Shown: one piece after another, positions 18,621-28,789 of the stretch
Layout: every line of letters begins with the position of its first letter
How positions within the stretch are numbered: position 1 is the stretch's first letter
Translations under genes and position numbers: made by a program
Notes under the pieces: model-generated
The model's input: only the letters and a program-made list of their open reading frames with translations
What the model was told of the DNA's origin: nothing
The model's database searches: none
Source: Tremella fuciformis
Taxonomy: Eukaryota > Basidiomycota > Tremellomycetes > Tremellales > Tremellaceae
Assembly: GCA_032768795.1 (NCBI GenBank)
Contig: CP136490.1
Span: 1,612,001-1,676,000 of the forward strand
Length of the DNA stretch: 64,000 nucleotides
Reading direction: 5' to 3'

Positions 18621-21600
18621 TCAAAGGTCGAGATGCGTGCTTGCCCTCTGCGCGGCGATCTCTTGACTGGTTCTTCTGGAATCTCTCGGAGGCCTCTCAG
18701 GCGTGATAGAGGCCGCCACACTCTGGCGCCTCACCTCGGAGACGGGCACGATGGCCGACAAGGGATAGCCCGCAGTGGAAGGAATGGGACTGGTCGGCGA
18801 TGTGGGCGAGATCGCCATCAAGGGTGAGGACGGCCGGTGAACCGAGAAAGTCTGCGCATTCGGAGGAGCTCGGTTCGGTCTGTTGACCTTGAAAGAGCGT
18901 TTTGGCTCTTCGGTAGCAGCAGGCAACGTGGATGAAACTGGTGAAGGGGTAACAGAAGCCCTCGAGGCTGGCGCCACAGACGGTGCGGTGTTGAACGATT
19001 CTCGAGGCGGATTGGAGGAAGCAGGGGAGGATGATGGCGACTGCCCTGGTCGCTTGACGACGAACGAGCGGGGCGGACTGGGCTGTTCCAGCGAGATGGC
19101 CGGTACGGTCCCTCTCATTGGCCGCGCACTGCTAGACGCTACGGCATTGGATCCGACCTGGGCAACAGGAGAGATCGCCGGCAATTGGCTTGCTCGCTTG
19201 ACTTTGAAGCCTTTGACGGCAGCTTCGCTTGGTGTGGCAGCTGTGGCTGTGGCCTTAGGCTTCGGCTTGGGTTTTGGCGCCTCGACGCCCGCGAACAAGG
19301 CCCCAGACTCGGCAGCCAGTGCAGCTTTTCGAGCCTTGTTCTCGTCGCGCGCAGCTTCAGCGACCTCGTCCAACTTCTTCCTCTTCCCCAGACCCAGTGC
19401 AGCCTTCCAGCCCCTCGGGGTCCCCGCATGTCCTGTGACAAGTGGGACAGGCTCGAACGGCGCCGGCTCTATCATTTCGTTGGTCGTCATCAACTGTCTT
19501 GTCCTTCGGCGTGAAGGACCTGGCTCGTCATCGGAAATTGCATCATTTTCTCCCTCTGACGAGTCGGTCACTTGCGCGCGGCCAAACCAACTTTGCTTGG
19601 ACTTTCGCTTGGCCTTGCGCGTGTCCCGTGATCGCTGACCCCCGCGTCGAGCGGCCTCCTTGTCTGAGTCGGAGTACTGTGACGTGGGTGACTCATCGCG
19701 TAGGTTGTTGAGTGAGCGCCGCTTCGGTATCGCCAGCTGCGGAGGATGAAGGCCCTCGGCATTGCGTGGCGCACCAGCGCGACCTTGCTGATGATACAGG
19801 GTGGTCGGGAGAATTGCAGGAGACGTGAGAGGCGGTGACTCATACGCTCCCAAGGCACTTGATGACCACGTGCGAGTATGTGAGGGTATAGACGGCCCTG
19901 GTGAGCCTCTGCCCACTGGCAAGGAATGGCGAACGTGAGGGCCAGGAGAGAGTGGTGGCGATGCTGGAGGGAAATAGGGGTTGTCGTATCCTTGCGTAGA
20001 CTGATACATGCCGTGAGACCGGATTGCATCAGGGGATTGTGCTGTCGGAACATATGTCCCGGGTGGCATGTATCCCTGGGGCATCGGTCTCCACGCGTCC
20101 ATAATATGTCCTCCTGCCGAGCGCTCATCTGAACGGGAATCGCTTGATGTCCGTTCGACAGGTGGTGGACCCTGTGGAGCTGGGCCCAGTGGCGGCTGAT
20201 ATGGCTGGAAGTATTCTGTCTGGTTCATCTGAGGCGTGTTGCCCAAGAATGGTGTATTGCCTTCGGATACAGGCATGCGAGGGACACCCTGAGAATGGCG
20301 ATCCAGCATCATTTGCGTCGTCAAGGAGCCCGCGGCAGACACGTTCCGCTGCAGCTGCTTGGAGCCTCGCTTGCGCCGCTTGCGGGCGGCCGCCTTTCCA
20401 CCTCGGACTCCATTCAGGCAATCGAGGTCCATAATCGCTGCAAAGATGCCGCCATCAAGTGGTGAAGTCGACTCGTCAAAGTGGACGTCTCCAAACAAAC
20501 GGATGACGCCTTCGATAATTTTCGTTATAAGCATGAACGCGAAGAAAACAAAGACGATTGCTTGGAGCAGAAGTACGGCGTAGGCGAGCCAGTCATCGGT
20601 CGAAGTGGTCATGTTCAGCTGGTCCTTCAGCAAACGTCGAAACGAGGGAGAAGACCTCACGGTGTCACTGAGCAGCATGGTCAGAACCATTGAAGCGACT
20701 CTTATGGACCCGATGAACGCAGAGGGTGCTCCCATACTTGCTCCCTCGCCCCAGGGATACCACACAGCGGGAATGATCAACATAGCCAGCTCCACCAGAG
20801 TCAGGATGATTCCTTGGGCAAGGCCGCTGTTCTGCCCAGCGCCGACAACCACACCCGTGATGAGGCTGGCTGCAAGCGGAAAGACCCTGAACATTTGCTT
20901 CTCCTCGACGTAGACGTTGTACATCGGCCCGAGCGAGAGCAGGGTGCGAGTGGCATCGTAGAGCTTCCCAGTTGGCGTATGAGATATCTTGAAGAGGAGG
21001 CCAGCGGGGATGAGGACCGAGATCAGGGCGAAGGAAAGGGCTGCAAAGACGCGCGATACGATGGAGGCTTGCTTTCCGAGACACAGCTGATAGATCGAGA
21101 AAGTCGTAATGGGCAAGTGGAACATGATGATGAGTCGAGTGAGATTGCCATACAATGCGGCGGCATGAAAGGCACCTGCCTCGCCCTTGAAGCGAAAACG
21201 CCACCATGTTCGCCTCAGTCGAGTTGGAGTGGATAGACGCTTGGATAGGTCCCCTTGGGAAAGGTTTGCGCGGGTCGGCAAGGTCCCGAAATCGTGGCTC
21301 TGTCCCGGGGTGAGAGTGAACGTAGACAGGACTTCTTTGCCTCCCAGGCTGGGAGAGCTGGCGATGGACTGTCGCTTCGTCGAGGTCCGTTTTTCCATCG
21401 TACTGAACTCGATTGCAGCGTGGATGAACCACATCAGGGCACTAATGAGAACCACTGCCAGCGTGATTAGGCAGAACAGAGACAGGCATGTGCCGAACAG
21501 GTCTTGCGGACGAAGGCCGAGCGCGAAGGCGAACGACTTCATCCCGCTCGAGGTATTGTACAGGTCAAGCAGCTGATTCCGGGCCGAGGCATCGAGGAAG

Positions 21601-22837
21601 AGCGGGTACTGCGTATCGGTGACTTGATCGGCAAAATGGGCTGGCGGTGTGAAGTTGAAAGGGTAGTCCTGCACACGGTCGCTCGACCCTTGTACCAGTG
21701 TCACGTCTGGTCGTCAGCTTCGCAGGCATTGGCTGATCATTCTACGCACTCCACACGAGATCCGCCCAGCCACCTTGTGCGAGGATGGGGTCTGGACGTT
21801 AGCGAGGCTCTGACAGTCGCGACAGTGCGTACATGCGAAGTCAGGCCATGCAACCGCTACCATCGCCAAGATCGTGCAGAACTGGATGTGATGCACGACG
21901 TCCCGAAGACTCGGAGTGACTGAGCGTCAGCGCGACAAACAAGCCTTTGTCCGTGAAGCTGACCGAATCGTAGCAGGCCCCCACTGACACTGAACCTCTC
22001 GCCGCTCAGGCCAGAAATGATCATCGTTCCCCACTTTCTCATCGTCGCCTCCCGCTTGTTCACCCTCTCCGCCCGGGCCGTCCCTTCCTTCTGCTCGTAC
22101 TCGGCGACACCACTCCCCACAACCCATCCCGCCGCGAATCTCGCTCCCCAGCTGGCGATCCAGTATCCTATCGCCAGGGCGATCGGAAGGCCGAGAAAGA
22201 GGTTGTAGTACCAGGCCTTCTTTTTGTAAGGCGTCAGGTCCATATCCAGGCAAGCGAGGGTGTTGGCTGGTGTGGCCGAATCGACGAGCCTGATCTGCGT
22301 GTGGAGTGTGGTGAGCGCATACGACCTGTACAGGGGTATGGAGATGTTGAGGCCGACATCGCCAGCGGGGAAAGGGCACTGGCCGTCTGTCGCATTGGCC
22401 GGGATCGTGTAGTTGAAGGGGTAGATAGAGTTGCACAGCCACGATGCCGAGCTATAGACGTTGAAGCTGGCAGTGCGAGTCTCAGTGAAGAGTGTCGCTG
22501 AAAGTCAGCATCATTGCGAATGTATGCCTCCCATTGGCAAGAACTGACCAAGCTTGTTCGTGTCGTTATCGTATCCCGCCAACTCGGCGCCGACAGTGCC
22601 GAACAAGTCGAGCCGCAGTACAGAGTTGCCATTCCCCGCGAGGCCGAGCTTGCCGGCTTCGACCCCGCTCACGACCTCTGCAAAGACCTGCGAGAAGGCG
22701 AACTGCGCATCGCTTGCGGCCAAAGGCGGATACTCGTTCAGACAAGAAGAGAACGTCGGCTGTAGGGGTGTCGCACCGACGCCAAGAGATCCGATGGCGA
22801 GCGCCAGGAGGAGCACGGCGCGGGCTGGGATCGACAT
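18621..22837 (-). CDS. TRP/flavin-carrier (Flc/Pkd2-like) membrane protein
   Basis: Five-exon model: 22837-22549, 22497-21964, 21919-21833, 21773-21750 (24 nt), 21706-18621; 1,339 aa, all phases consistent. The N-terminus is a signal peptide (MSIPARAVLLLALAIG) followed by a Cys-containing, N-glycosylation-rich ectodomain like the ML-like domain of fungal TRP proteins. Then come about nine hydrophobic segments, including pairs such as FALISVLIPAGLLFKI and LLLQAIVFVFFAFMLI, and a cytosolic tail of roughly 650 residues rich in Ser, Pro and basic clusters. This is the architecture of the fungal TRP family (Flc1-3 of S. cerevisiae, Pkd2 of S. pombe), proposed to handle calcium or flavin at the ER, vacuole or plasma membrane. 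The long tail is unusual and likely regulatory. The exact subfamily cannot be decided by eye. Confidence 0.85.
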
Positions 22838-23376
22838 TATGACTCGACACTGGCCGGTGTCAGCTCTGCCTCAGCGACGGCATGCGGCTGAGATCGAGTG
22901 CGAGGGATGAGAGGCAGAGGTGAGGCAGATGATGATGAAAGGAAAAGAGATTGATGCTGACGTCGGTCCGCGTGAATTTTAGGAGACAACCCCTACTCCG
23001 CGCCCAATTCCCGCTTGACTCGTCACCGCCTCCGAGAATCAGCACGGACACCACGAGCTGGGTGGCGCTCGATCAAGCGTGGACGCTTGTGGGGTGGGAG
23101 CTGATGAGAAGCAGCATGATGTGATCGTAGCTGCTTAGTCGTGAGAGCGATAAAGGCGGGAAGAGCAGCTGGGCAGTGAGTGGTGCGGGATGAGATGGAT
23201 GCGGCAGTGAGAGGTGCAACAATGGAAATCTCAGGGCAAGCAAGGATTAGATAGGGAATTACCCACCACGTGCGCGGCGCGTGGCCGAGGGCAGGCAAGT
23301 CCGTCATGGACGGACAGAGATGTCTTCTTTAACACACTGCTGGCGAAGAAGCAGCCTCACTGCTAGGATCAGGACG
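22838..23376. promoter_or_regulatory. Shared divergent promoter region
   Basis: 539 bp between the starts of the TRP-like gene (-) and the HAD gene (+). It must contain both promoters. No clear TATA box or repeat is evident. Confidence 0.45.
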
Positions 23377-24323
23377 ATGGACGCGGATCTGGCTGTCAAT
23401 CGGGCGGAGGGGTGGAAGACGCCTGCCCCGGGGTACGGCTCGTCCAAGGGCACGATCGCCGTGGACATGGACGATGTCCTATGGCGAGTGTGCAGCGATG
23501 GCAAGATCGAAGCTGATCCTATGCAGCCAGACCAACGTGACGATTGTCGACATGCACCGCGAGCTGTTCGACTACGAGCCCCCAATACGGTTGAGCGACT
23601 TTAAGAACTACCTCTACTGGCACAACTACGGCTGGGGCTCGCCGCAGGAGACGCTCGACATGGTGCGCCGGCTCTACGCCTCGGGGCTCTTCACCCGCAC
23701 GCCGCTCGTGGAAGGCGCCAAGGAGGCGCTGTGGAAGATGAAAGATCGGGGGTGGCGGCTGATCATCATCACCGCGCGCAGCGAGAGTCAGCGCGAGGGC
23801 ACCGAGGCGTGGCTCGCGGACAACTTGCCAGATGGCACGCCTCCTCCGTGCTTCTCGGTCCGGTGGTGGCTGATCGGCAGTGTTTGACGAGATCCACTTC
23901 ACGGGCGCGTTCACGCACCTCGAACCGACCAAGGAAGAAAAGGCCGGCCATATCGCGCACAAAGCGGTCCTGTCACATCGCAAGCGCCAGAAGGCCGAGG
24001 TGGTACACGAGACAGGCTCGCTCTTCCTGATTGACGACTCGGCAGAGAACGCCCTGGAGGCGAGCAACGCCGAGCCGCCAGCGAAAGTATTGTTGTTTGG
24101 CGAATACCCGTGGAATGCCGTCGTGCCGCGGCACAGCACGAAGAGTATAGGCATGACCTATGTCGAGCGGGTCAAAGAGGGCAAGCTCGCCGAGTGGGAA
24201 GAACAGCGGAAGAAGGATATAGAGGAGGGCTGGCTCCCCTCTGGTGTAGAGCGCGTGAAGGATTGGGCAGAAGTGTTGGATTGGGTAGACGCTTTTGACC
24301 GGGCACGGCAACGAGTAGATTGA
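23377..24323 (+). CDS. HAD-superfamily hydrolase (5'-nucleotidase-like)
   Basis: Three-exon model 23377-23487, 23531-23834, 23881-24323; 285 aa. HAD motif I is VDMDD (about residue 30), motif II is IITARS, and the C-terminal acidic motif is FLIDDSAENA. Between them lie TNVTIVDMHRELFDYEPP and a cap-like helical region. The family uses an aspartate nucleophile to cleave phosphoesters; the substrate cannot be told. The second intron (46 nt, 23835-23880) only fits as GC-AG, with a GCTGAT branch motif, because no GT donor near the end of exon 2 gives the right phase. The gene ends six bases before the stop of the convergent neighbour. Confidence 0.78.
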
Positions 24324-24329
24324 TGCATG

Positions 24330-25499
24330 CTATTGTCCAAGAACATGGTGGGTGTCAGGCCACCTATCGCTGCAAGTGCAACTGCGCTGCTGAGGGGAGC
24401 AGCAGTCGCTGGCAGCGGTAAGGTCTGACCCAGCCTCCTCCCCCTGCGTCCCCCCTCCGACCTGGCACAGCTTTCGCCTCCTGCTTGACGACGCCCCGGT
24501 CAACGATGCTGTCGATGTTGAACACATCGACCTCGCCCTCTCTCCCCCGTCGAGCCGACGCCGTTTTTGTCGACCCCTCCCTCGGCTGGGGCTGGGACAT
24601 GGTGTCCCTTGTTGCCTCAGCTCGCGGGCGCGCCGGATGAGTGCTCCGTCGGACGCGCCCGCTTCGAGGTCGTGGTGAGGCTCCGTCTCGTCGTCGTGAG
24701 ACCCCTCGGGCAGGAACAGGGTCTTGAAAGCGTGCCGAAGGCGACCGATCGACGAGCTCGACGGGTTGACGGGGCGCTCGCGGGGGTTGCCGAGGAGGGC
24801 TGCGCGTGGCGAAGGCGTCCGGGGAGACACGAAGTGGTCGGGGACCGAGCTGGCGTGGCGGGGCGTCTCCCAGGGCGACACTGGCGCCTTGTACGGATGA
24901 GCTTCTGGCCCAAGGTTAGAGACACTTACCTGTCCACCTCCCTCGTCCGTCACGACCACCTCCACGTCCCCGTCCACGTATCCCTCGAGGCTCCGGCCGT
25001 CTCCCGCCAAGGCGCTGAGCCAGATCGCGTCCGCCTCCGTCTCGTCGATGTCATCCACGACATCCTCGTCGCCATCGTCGGCTCGCGTCGTCGGCCACGG
25101 CTCATCGCCCCGGTCCTCGCGTGGGAAGTGCGGGTCGTTGTAGACCCACTCGTCCCTCAAGGATAGGGGATCGCGGGGGATGACCAGGTGATATCCGGTC
25201 GTCTCCATGCGGTAGACCGACCGGTCTCGGGTCGAGCAGGGCGTGAGCCGCGCGTAGTACGCGAACTCTACCCCCGGCGCCTCCTCCTGCCAGAGGATCG
25301 CGTTCCACTCCCCGATGTGCGACTCGGGGAAGTACACGCGGAGGAAGACTGTGCCCCACGCCGTGGCTGCCCGTGCTCGGATGGTGCCGTGGATGCCCGG
25401 CGGCCCCGGGGACAGGTGGACGAGATCCCCGTCCTCTGGCACGACGACCGATCCGGCGAGGGCGCGGACGGAGACGCTGCCGGCAACGACGTTTGTCAT
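24330..25499 (-). CDS. Unknown 389-aa protein
   Basis: Uninterrupted frame from ATG 25499. The first 130 residues are globular (hydrophobic stretches such as TAWGTVFLRVYFPE and TTGYHLVIPRDPLSL), the middle is acidic (DDGDEDVVDDIDETEAD), and the second half is Ser/Pro/Arg-rich with a basic cluster GRGRQKRRR near residue 300. A GTAAGT site near codon 190 could be a donor, but using it moves the frame into poorly coding sequence, so I kept a single exon. Near the C-terminus another frame also looks coding-like, so the last 80 residues are uncertain. I do not recognise the family. It is convergent with the HAD gene at a distance of six bases. Confidence 0.6.
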   Translation of the reverse strand: MTNVVAGSVSVRALAGSVVVPEDGDLVHLSPGPPGIHGTIRARAATAWGTVFLRVYFPESHIGEWNAILWQEEAPGVEFAYYARLTPCSTRDRSVYRMETTGYHLVIPRDPLSLRDEWVYNDPHFPREDRGDEPWPTTRADDGDEDVVDDIDETEADAIWLSALAGDGRSLEGYVDGDVEVVVTDEGGGQVSVSNLGPEAHPYKAPVSPWETPRHASSVPDHFVSPRTPSPRAALLGNPRERPVNPSSSSIGRLRHAFKTLFLPEGSHDDETEPHHDLEAGASDGALIRRARELRQQGTPCPSPSRGRGRQKRRRLDGGERARSMCSTSTASLTGASSSRRRKLCQVGGGTQGEEAGSDLTAASDCCSPQQRSCTCSDRWPDTHHVLGQ

Positions 25500-28400
25500 G
25501 GCGCTCTGGCGAAGCTCGGACGGCGGCGGCTGGCGGCTGGCGGTTGGCGGTTGGCGGTAGGCTGCTGCGATATGAGAGCTTGGGTTGAGCGGCAGAAGTT
25601 AGGATAAGAAGTTGGATGGGAAGAAGACAACGGGGAGCCAGCGCTGCTTATGTAGTTTCATCGATGCTCGTTCGCCACCCTCGCCACCCTCGCCACCCTC
25701 CCCTAGCCTACGCATCCCTCGCTGCCTGCACCACTACTGTAACTCGATGGTCACGGTCGCTGCTGCGTTGCTGCGTTCGCCAGGCGGAAATCCTGCCCCT
25801 ACTTCCTCTTTCGATCAGTACTCTGAGTGTTCAGTGGAGTCAGTTGCTCTCGTTACTTGTCTTAATGGGCAATCTGCCCGCTGAGCGGGACTGATACACC
25901 CAACTAAGCCTGCCAAGTGAGGTAGAATGAGTTACATCAGGCCTCAGTGAGACCTCACTCAGGTACTATCGTCTCCGTCTCGCTCGAAGCGAGGTCACGC
26001 GGAGTTCACGCTGAGTAGCCGGCATGTCTCACGACCGTCAGCACGTCTCCACCTGCGGAGTGCACATGTCACGTTGAGACGCGGGAGCGACCTCCAAAGA
26101 CTGCGATCGATGGCGATAGCTTGCTGGTGCGAATGAACGACCTTGCCAAGAGTGCAAAGTAAGACAGTAAGACAACGCAACTCGGTGCACTTGGCGATAC
26201 GGCCGTCGAAATTAGCCGACGCAACCGGTCTTTCCCCTCCTCGACGTGACCGTTTCGTCTCTCATCTCCGTCTTTCACCTCATTGCACCTTGGCCGCGGC
26301 GAAGCATTCAACACCGAGGCGGCGGCCAACAGCTAGCTATAACTGCAAACCGAGTCGAAACACGCACAAGCCCACTGGCCCCACGTCCCACGTCCCACTC
26401 CGAGGCCATCGGAGCTGCCAGCGCGAGGCCTAACATCAGCCAAGTCCACTGTCCAGTCGGGAGAGCCGAGGGTGGCGGGCCGATCAAGGGCCCAACGCAA
26501 GACCATGACGCTCGCACTGGCGCTGGACAATTGAGCCAAAGGACCATTCCTTTGGAAGGTTGAAGGTCCTTTCGACCCGCCTTCGTCATCCCCTCCTTTG
26601 GCCGACTTGCAACACCATCATCCGCTGACCATGTGGACGAGTACGTCTTCTTAGGGCCCTACGGCGATCCGAAACGGGCTGTGGTGGACGCTATCGCCCG
26701 AGTCGTCGCGTCCGGCCCGGACCCGGCTCTCCTCGACTTCAACGCAGCCCCGAGCATCGCATCGTATCGCGTGCCCGACCTTGAGCTCGCCGGCTGTTGA
26801 CGGACGATGCTGTCCCGCCCGCTGCCAGATCAGATCAGCTCTGCCCGATGGATCCCTCCTCTTGCTATAGTGCTGATCAAAGGCCTTGTCTCGCTCACCT
26901 GGACGGACGGCTGACGTGGGTTATGGAATTTACCACTTGCGGTCTTCCATCAGCTGCCCATCAACACGCTCTGGCCATCACCATCAAACTGACCATCACT
27001 CGACCCTCCGTTTGGACCCCGTGCGCTGATGTGACCCTGAGAGGGTTCCCGGGTGTACTAATCTGATCGTCCCTCGTTTCGATCATATACTAAACAAGGC
27101 AGACATGATCGCAACACAACGACGAGGGAAACATGATGAAACGCTCAAACCACTTTCATTGCTCGTCCGTCAGCACAGCACAGCCAGCTCAGCTGACCCT
27201 GCTCGATGAAACTTGGGATCCTGACAAGCCTGGCCTTGCCCGCCGCCCTCCTTTGCCCGTTCCCCAAGTGGAAGACGGAGGAGCGGTACCGAACTGGCCC
27301 GGCGGCTTCAGCAACATCAGCAGTGGACCCGAGGTAGCTGTGGATCACCCACTGCTCTCCGGCCTCGGTGGCTTGCTACAGTGACCGACCTCTTGCTTGC
27401 GCCACTGCGGCATCGCAGCACTGCATCATCATACTCAAAGTGTATCACATCTCACCTCGTCGTCCAGTATCCACCACAACGGAGTATTCCTGTAACACCC
27501 GTCGTCTTTCTTTAATGTTCTCTCTGCTTCCGGTCATCGGGCATTGCATCAGCGTCTTCCGGGAAGCAAGAGCACGCGGAGTCTTGCGCTAAGCATACCG
27601 CAATTAACAAGGCTGCACACGTACAGGAGCGGGATTCGGCAACCCCCTGACCTCCCTGCACCGACCTGCGCTAGGACTGGCAAGGAGCTAGTTGTCAGCG
27701 GCGAGCCAGCGACCGACTGGATCGATCAGAGACACAAGCCCGAGCCGCGACGCAGATTCATCCGACCGGCGGGTCGAAAGGGGGATCGCAACCCACGATA
27801 AAGAGTCTGCTCAGCACCACGAGGTCGTTCTCTCTCTCTTCCTCTTCCTCTCGCTTTCCGGCTCTTCTGATCACTGCCATTGCTGTTCGGCGCTTTCCCC
27901 CGCTGTGCTGCCTTCTGTCCGTCAACGGCGCTCCTTCCTGCCGGGCCCCCTACCGACATCCATCCATCACCTGCACAGGCTCGACGCCCGCAAAGGACAC
28001 GGAAAACGACTTCTCTCGCCGACCCGGTACCGAGCAGTTGCGACGGCATCAACGACCACGACTACAGCCACTACAGCGGCGACAAAGTCAACTACGGCTT
28101 CGACGGCATCTGCATCGGCGCCATCCCCAGGAACACATCGGCGGGAGCGGCCTAGACGCTGATCGCGTCAGAACCCTTGTGTCTGTCTCTCTTTCTTAGA
28201 GATCAGATCAGATCGAGGCCATTCTCGTCGTCTGTGTCCCAGTCCAATCCTGTCGAGCGGTAGTACGAAGGCGAGGAGGGAGGGTCCTTGAACGGTACAG
28301 TGACGAGAATCACATACTACCTTTGACCCGTCTAAAAGTGATTCGTCGTCGCCAACGCACCCGGCCTCGTCCCCGCTTGAACCGTGTGTCTCTCCCCCTC

Positions 28401-28789
28401 TCTGCTCCTCACTCCCTGCCACCCCATTCTTCCACTCCATTCATCGATCCCATCCCAAACTTCGCATCCATCGGTCTATCTGCTGACTTTGACAGTGACC
28501 GCAGGGCGCATCCGGACCCGTTTCCGGGGTACTCGCCGCCCTCACTTCCCCTTCTCCCACCTGTGACAAAGGTCTGGCTTCTAGCTTCTCGTCTTCCCTT
28601 CCTCTCGACCGGTCTTCCGACGCCGCCGCATGGCCTACCGCACTTTGGCACCTCCCCGTCCTTCACCCGTCGAGCAGCATCCATTTCGCTTCCACACCAT
28701 CGGCTCGTCGTCCTTGTCATCCATGCTCTGAGATATCTCTTCGCGCCGAGTTGACACTGGACCGCAGCAGCAACAGTCGCAGTCGCAGT
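25500..28789. other. 3.3-kb gene-poor region upstream of the bZIP gene
   Basis: The longest stretch without a clear gene. It holds short tandem repeats at its left edge (CGGTTGGCGG-like units near 25530-25560 and CGCCACCCT units near 25680-25710), an orphan open segment at 26563-26800, and pyrimidine-rich sequence (TCTCTCTTCCTC) near 27830-27850 and 28390-28440 that would suit a long leader of the bZIP gene. Many short open frames occur but none shows a family signature. Confidence 0.45.
26563..26800 (+). pseudogene. Orphan coding-like segment without start codon
   Basis: A frame of about 79 codons, open from 26563 to TGA at 26798-26800, reads as ordinary globular protein (for example YVFLGPYGDPKRAVVDAIA and LLDFNAAPSIASYRVPDLEL) but has no ATG upstream in frame. 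It could be an exon of an unrecognised gene or a decayed copy. Confidence 0.3.

Noticed and set aside
27692..28162. Ser/Thr/Arg-rich plus-strand frames upstream of the bZIP gene
   Set aside because: They are low-complexity translations of CT-rich and CGA-repeat DNA; more likely leader sequence than protein.
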